Positions 60,404-64,000 of a stretch of 64,000 bases of DNA are shown here, in pieces. This DNA is from Mycobacterium sp. GA-1841. Its GTDB lineage: Bacteria > Actinomycetota > Actinomycetes > Mycobacteriales > Mycobacteriaceae. Under the pieces are notes generated by a model. The model saw nothing but the letters and a program-made list of their open reading frames with translations, did not search any database and was not told the DNA's origin. Every line of letters starts with the position of its first letter. Position 1 is the first letter of the stretch. A program made the position numbers and the translations under genes. Where the stretch lies: contig NZ_MBEQ01000009.1 of assembly GCF_001954135.1 (NCBI RefSeq), forward strand, positions 124,001 through 188,000. Reading direction: 5' to 3'.

Positions 60404-61087
60404 CTAGGTGGCGAAGGCGGCGGCGCGGTCGAGGATGCTGTCGAGAATGTGGTCGAAGTTGAGGTTGTCGGCCATGCCGATACGGTAGCCCCGCCCGGGG
60501 ATCGAGGCGATCAGTGGCATCGTGTCGGGATCGATCACCTGTTCCCAGTACTCGCGGGGAAACTGCACTTCGGCTGATCGGCTCTGCAGCCGTTGCAGCA
60601 CCGCCGAGCTACGCACCAGCACCGCGATGGCCGTGTAAGTGTCGAATGCCTGCTTGGCGGTGAGCCCGGCCGCCACGAGTGCAGCCACCGGTTGCTCGAT
60701 CTTCTCCAACGCGGTGCGCGCGGCCGGGATGCCCCGGGTCCCGCGGATCAGCAGAAGATCGCACACGATCGGATTGCTCTTGAACATGTCGCGCATGCGA
60801 TGGGCATGGGCGCGCAAGCATTCTCGCCAGGTACCGGCCTCGATGAACAACACACTCAGGTCGTAGTCGAGCAGCACCCGTTCGGTCATCGCGTCGAGGA
60901 GATCGTCCTTGCGGCGGAAATACCAGTAGATGCTGGTCACGCCGACGTCCAGATGACGGGCCAGCTGCGGCATGCTGAGATTGTCGATGGACACCTCGTC
61001 GGCCACTTCAAAAGCTCCGCGCAGGATTTCGTCGACACTGATCGATCCACGTTCGCGGCGTCGTCGCTCGCCCGTAGCCCTCACCAT
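60404..61087 (-). CDS. TetR family transcriptional regulator
   Basis: A 227-residue TetR regulator and the clear paralogue of the protein at 36012-36743 (shared RRERGSI, VSIDNLSMP, GVTSIYWYFR and AFDTY segments). Its helix-turn-helix is LARHLDVGVTSIYWYFRRKD. The ATG at 61087 has GAGGTTGCCGCG upstream; a much longer in-frame reading to 61282 covers part of the P450 gene. It is 10 bp after the P450 gene, so it is cotranscribed with it. Its probable targets are the four ACTGTAA-N3-TTACAGT sites within 56.5-63.3 kb. Confidence 0.92.
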   Translation of the reverse strand: MVRATGERRRRERGSISVDEILRGAFEVADEVSIDNLSMPQLARHLDVGVTSIYWYFRRKDDLLDAMTERVLLDYDLSVLFIEAGTWRECLRAHAHRMRDMFKSNPIVCDLLLIRGTRGIPAARTALEKIEQPVAALVAAGLTAKQAFDTYTAIAVLVRSSAVLQRLQSRSAEVQFPREYWEQVIDPDTMPLIASIPGRGYRIGMADNLNFDHILDSILDRAAAFAT

Positions 61088-61097
61088 CGCGGCAACC

Positions 61098-62330
61098 TCA
61101 ACGGGCCGGCTCGAATGTGACGGGGATGGCGGTCGGGGAGCGGAACGGCTGACCGAAGATGTGTGGATCGTCGTCGGTGACGAGTTGGAGGTTGTGCACC
61201 CGCGAAAGCAGGCTCTCCATCGCGACGCGGGTCTCCATCCGGGCCAGGTGCAGGCCCATGCAGGTGTGCTCGCCAGCGGCAAAGGTGATGTGCGGCACCC
61301 GTTTACGGAAGATGTCGAACTCTTCGGGCCGCTCCCATCGGGTCTCGTCGCGATTGGCCGACCCGATGCACACGTCGATCACCGCGCCGGCCGGCAACGC
61401 CAGCCCGTCGAGTTCGGTGTCCTGGGTGGTCGAGCGTTGCACCGTGGTCAGCGGGGTCTCGTAACGCAGCCCCTCCTCGATGGCCTGGCCGATCAGCTCA
61501 TGGTCGGACTGCACTGCGGTGAACTGGTCGGGGTGGGTGAGCAGCAGATAGAGCAGGTTGCCCGAGGACCGGTAGGTGGTCTCCAGGCCGGCCGGCAGAA
61601 GCAACCGCAAAAACGAGTAGATGGCCTCGTCGGTCAGCTTCTCCCCGTCTATCTCGGCGGTGACCAGATCGCCGATGATGTCGTCGGTGGGCTTGGACCG
61701 GCGCAGGTCGATCTGGGTCAGGAAATAGTCTTTCAACGCCGCGGAGGCTTCGAAAGCGCGCTTGTACTTGACCGTGTAGCTGATCAGCTCCACGGCACGC
61801 TGGCGGAACCACGGCAGATCTTCCTCGGGGAGTCCCAGCAGCTTGGAGATGACGCGGGTAGGGAACTCGAAGGTGAAGTCGCGCACCAGATCCGCGGAGC
61901 CGGTGTCGATGAACTCATCGACGAGCGCCTCGCAGATAGGTCGGACGATCTCGGGCTCCCAGCGCTGCAGCGAGCGTGACTTGAACGCGGCAGACACCAG
62001 ATTGCGATGATCCCGATGGGTCTTGCCCTCCATGGCCAAAATGGTCGGGCCGATGAACAATCCGATGGTGCTGTCATAGATCTTCGAGTTGAACGACTTG
62101 CCGTCGCGGAACACCGTGTTGACCGCGTCGTAGGACACCGCTGCGTATTGGTGTTCTGGCAGTAGGGATTCCGGGGTTTTCGACCAATCCATCACCGACC
62201 CGCGGAACACGCCGTGCTTGGCCCGGTGCCGCGCGAAGAACGGGTACGGGTCGCGAAGGAGGGTGGCGGTGTCCACTGTGAGCTCATCGACGGTTTCGTC
62301 GGATGCGAAGTCCTGTACCTGGCTATCCAC
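61098..62330 (-). CDS. Cytochrome P450
   Basis: A 410-residue soluble bacterial P450. The heme-binding loop is FAAGEHTCMG (Cys357 as heme ligand), the I-helix oxygen-activation motif is AGLETT (247-252), and the ExxR is at Glu286-Arg289. It would hydroxylate a hydrophobic substrate using a ferredoxin, none of which is encoded nearby. GTG at 62330 is the start. A shared-type operator lies 44 bp upstream. The following gene is the TetR; together they form a P450-TetR operon. The substrate is unknown; the context of aldehyde dehydrogenases and an SDR suggests stepwise oxidation of a methyl or methylene group. Confidence 0.94.
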   Translation of the reverse strand: MDSQVQDFASDETVDELTVDTATLLRDPYPFFARHRAKHGVFRGSVMDWSKTPESLLPEHQYAAVSYDAVNTVFRDGKSFNSKIYDSTIGLFIGPTILAMEGKTHRDHRNLVSAAFKSRSLQRWEPEIVRPICEALVDEFIDTGSADLVRDFTFEFPTRVISKLLGLPEEDLPWFRQRAVELISYTVKYKRAFEASAALKDYFLTQIDLRRSKPTDDIIGDLVTAEIDGEKLTDEAIYSFLRLLLPAGLETTYRSSGNLLYLLLTHPDQFTAVQSDHELIGQAIEEGLRYETPLTTVQRSTTQDTELDGLALPAGAVIDVCIGSANRDETRWERPEEFDIFRKRVPHITFAAGEHTCMGLHLARMETRVAMESLLSRVHNLQLVTDDDPHIFGQPFRSPTAIPVTFEPAR

Positions 62331-62373
62331 GGCTCACCCCACCACTCGCAACGGCACGCTCACACAGATGCAT

Positions 62374-62396
62374 ATTACGGTAAAGATTACAGTAAT
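62374..62396. promoter_or_regulatory. ATTACGGTAA-AGA-TTACAGTAAT palindrome, shared operator
   Basis: The core ACGGTAA-AGA-TTACAGT (62377-62393) matches the shared palindrome at 13 of 14 positions, and symmetry extends three bases on each side. It lies in the 90-bp gap between the SDR stop and the P450 start. On the minus strand TACCGT (62382-62377) may be the P450 -10. Confidence 0.72.
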
Positions 62397-62420
62397 GAAA
62401 TCCGTCGAGTCCTGCACAGG

Positions 62421-63206
62421 TCAGAGCGGGATCGGGGCCCCATTGCTCATTGCGGCGATGAAACCACCGTCGACCTGGATGTCCTGCCCGTTGATCCAGC
62501 GCGCCTCGGCAGAGGTCAGGAACGCGATCAGGGGAACGACATCGTCGACGGTGGCATGCCGGCCGACCGTCGCGCGCACCAGGTCGAGCACGTCCTTGCC
62601 CATCGTCTGCTCGAAGTCGGTCAGGATCGGCGTTTCGACCGGACCCGGGCTGACGGTGTTGACCCGCACCCCGTACTTCGTCCAGGCCGGCCCGGACACG
62701 CGTTTGGCGAAAAGGATCGCGGCCTGCTTGGAGGTGGTGTACACCGGGAAATCCGGGTCCTGTCCGGTCTGCCATTGTGCGACCGCGTCCCCGTCGGTCA
62801 GTGCGAGCAGCCCGTCGAGGATGTCGATCCGTTGCTGCCAGCCCAGGGCCGCGGTGGACGCGACCGTGACGATCGATCCGCCCTCGCGCAGCAGCGGCAG
62901 CATGCCCTCGCTCATCAGTCTCATGCCGAGGTAATTGACTTTGAGGACGTCGGCGGCCGGCGCGGTGCCGGGCACTCCCGCGACATGCGCCAGCACGTCC
63001 CAGCCGTCGCCGATCTCGCTCAGCAGTCTGGCGATGTCGGCGGCGTCGCGCAGGTCGCAGACGGCGTGCTCGGATGCCGGGGCTTCACCCGGACGCAGGT
63101 CGACTGCGAGGACATGGTCACCGCGGTCATGGAAGTGCGTCGCGGTGGCCGCTCCGATGCCGGAACCGGCTCCGACGACGACGATTCTGCGGGCGGTTTC
63201 CGACAT
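62421..63206 (-). CDS. SDR family oxidoreductase
   Basis: A 261-residue short-chain dehydrogenase. The cofactor loop is GAGSGIG, the YTTSK catalytic segment is present, and the C-terminal INGQDIQVDGGFI is typical. An insert of about 30 residues before the catalytic Tyr (ILDGLLALTDGDAVAQWQTG) is longer than in FabG and resembles 3-alpha-hydroxysteroid-type SDRs. It would oxidise an alcohol made by the P450. It is divergent from the second aldehyde dehydrogenase, with a degenerate shared operator in between. Confidence 0.9.
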   Translation of the reverse strand: MSETARRIVVVGAGSGIGAATATHFHDRGDHVLAVDLRPGEAPASEHAVCDLRDAADIARLLSEIGDGWDVLAHVAGVPGTAPAADVLKVNYLGMRLMSEGMLPLLREGGSIVTVASTAALGWQQRIDILDGLLALTDGDAVAQWQTGQDPDFPVYTTSKQAAILFAKRVSGPAWTKYGVRVNTVSPGPVETPILTDFEQTMGKDVLDLVRATVGRHATVDDVVPLIAFLTSAEARWINGQDIQVDGGFIAAMSNGAPIPL

Positions 63207-63232
63207 GCACCAGGCCTCTCACTGAATGAACG

Positions 63233-63249
63233 ACAGTAAGGATGACTGT
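63233..63249. promoter_or_regulatory. Degenerate ACTGTAA-N3-TTACAGT-like site in SDR/aldehyde dehydrogenase divergent promoter
   Basis: ACAGTAA-GGA-TGACTGT matches the shared palindrome at 11 of 14 arm positions with the same 3-base spacer. It lies 27 bp before the SDR start and 116 bp before the aldehyde dehydrogenase. Confidence 0.5.
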
Positions 63250-63364
63250 AAACAATTCGAGCCGGTCGGACAATCGGCTCGGACCTGCTCGCAAGGTGCT
63301 ACCGTTGGCGTTACCGGAGGGGCCTTCGGAATGCGGACACGTGCCTGGCGAAGGGGCGAAATCG

Positions 63365-64000
63365 ATGAGTGCGATCGACGAGCGTGCGGCGGTGCAGCCG
63401 CAGCGCGACGGGCTGGATGAACTGCTGGCTGCCCAGCGCCGTTCCTTCATCGCCGACGGCCCGCCCGATGTCGCGTTGCGTCGCAACCGCATCGACCGCC
63501 TGCTCGCGATGGTGCTGGACAACTCGGAGGACTTCGTGGCGGCCACCGCGGCCGACTATGGGTCACGGTCGCGGTCGGCGGCATTCTTCGCCGAGATCCT
63601 GGGCATGTTGTCGGTCATCGAACACACCAGGGCCCATGTGCCCCAATGGATGCGCGCCACGAGGCTGATGCGTGCCGCCCGCTTCGCCGGATTGCGTGCC
63701 GAGGTGTTGCCGAGCCCACTCGGGGTGATCGGGGTGATCGGCCCGTGGAACTTCCCGATCCAGCTGACGGTGTTGCCCGCGGCGGCGGCGTTCGCCGCGG
63801 GTAACCGGGTGATGATCAAGATGTCGGAGGTCACCGGGCGCACCGCGGAGTTGATGGCCGCGACCGCGCCACGGTATTTCGATGCGTCCGAACTGCAGGT
63901 GGTGACCGGCGGTCCCGAGGTGGCCGCCGAGTTCGCCGGCCTGCCGTTCGATCATCTGTTCTTCACCGGCTCTCCGTCGATCGGTGCGTTGGTGGCGCGG
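63365..64000 (+). CDS. Aldehyde dehydrogenase, coniferyl-aldehyde-dehydrogenase-like (partial)
   Basis: The first 212 residues of an aldehyde dehydrogenase cut by the right edge. The sequence shows GVIGPWNFPIQLTVLPAAAAFAAGN, the cofactor-contact Lys in MIKMSE and the FFTGSPSIGALVA loop. The RAARFAGLRAEVLPSPLGV pattern fits the coniferyl/medium-chain type with no N-terminal extension. The catalytic Cys and Glu lie beyond the window. The ATG at 63365 is preceded by GAAGGGG. It is probably in the shared operator regulon. Confidence 0.9.
   Translation, partial: MSAIDERAAVQPQRDGLDELLAAQRRSFIADGPPDVALRRNRIDRLLAMVLDNSEDFVAATAADYGSRSRSAAFFAEILGMLSVIEHTRAHVPQWMRATRLMRAARFAGLRAEVLPSPLGVIGVIGPWNFPIQLTVLPAAAAFAAGNRVMIKMSEVTGRTAELMAATAPRYFDASELQVVTGGPEVAAEFAGLPFDHLFFTGSPSIGALVAR

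Noticed and set aside
1..64000. CRISPR arrays, tRNA or rRNA genes, insertion sequences
   Set aside because: No regular spaced repeats, no cloverleaf-like sequences I could recognise, and no transposase or integrase motifs were found by reading both strands.

Overview
The window is 64 kb of uniformly high-GC DNA from a mycobacterium, most likely a fast-growing environmental species (Mycolicibacterium type). The evidence is the Rv1354c-Rv1355c-like pair at the left edge, an MmpL transporter, mycofactocin-type dehydrogenases, F420-type oxidoreductases, leaderless-looking starts and a very large number of CoA-ester catabolic genes. No rRNA, tRNA, CRISPR array, transposase, integrase or phage gene was recognised.

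Left edge, 1-8.7 kb. A minus-strand operon encodes a GNAT/N-acyl-synthase-like protein, an E1-nitroreductase fusion (MoeY/Rv1355c type) and a GAF-GGDEF-EAL c-di-GMP enzyme cut by the window edge. A 450-bp intergenic region separates it from purU, a MaoC-type hydratase, and a flavin monooxygenase-hydrolase pair preceded by two palindromes.

8.7-29.7 kb. Several beta-oxidation-like transcription units follow: acyl-CoA ligase, mycofactocin-type SDR and acyl-CoA dehydrogenase on the minus strand; SDR, thiolase, acyl-CoA dehydrogenase, GntR regulator and CaiB CoA-transferase on the plus strand. A nine-gene minus-strand operon (26.7 down to 17.6 kb) then carries three crotonases, three acyl-CoA ligases, an NDMA/mycofactocin-type alcohol dehydrogenase, a hotdog thioesterase and a luciferase-like oxidoreductase, nearly all joined by overlapping stop/start codons. 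A divergent GntR-crotonase-thiolase unit completes the region.

29.7-36.7 kb. A mymA-like minus-strand operon (hydrolase, SDR, diiron oxygenase-like protein, Baeyer-Villiger monooxygenase, MerR) starts beside a 22-bp palindrome with perfect 9-bp arms. It is followed by an isolated FRG-domain gene and a TetR regulator.

37.0-46.5 kb. Plus-strand genes encode a crotonase, an SDR, a DapA-like aldolase, a second crotonase, two amidohydrolases, an acyl-CoA ligase and an adjacent pair of acyl-CoA dehydrogenases that look like an alpha2beta2 enzyme.

46.5-64 kb. This part holds an MmpL pump with its TetR, a small cysteine-containing secreted protein, a TetR/CocE-hydrolase/decarboxylase-like set, an amidohydrolase-Ltp2-like-DUF35 operon (retro-aldolase type), a molybdopterin oxidoreductase, two aldehyde dehydrogenases (the second cut by the window edge), a TetR, a cytochrome P450 and an SDR. 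Four intergenic sites here share the palindrome ACTGTAA-N3-TTACAGT. A fifth lies beside the paralogous TetR at 36 kb. This suggests one regulon joining separate operons.

Together the genes can oxidise a hydrophobic substrate (P450, BVMO, FMO, diiron protein), dehydrogenate alcohols and aldehydes, form CoA esters, and shorten them by beta-oxidation, retro-aldol cleavage and possibly decarboxylation. The substrate cannot be read from the sequence. A second recurrent element is a long hairpin with GAGCAGACRCAAACC arms, found in four intergenic regions.
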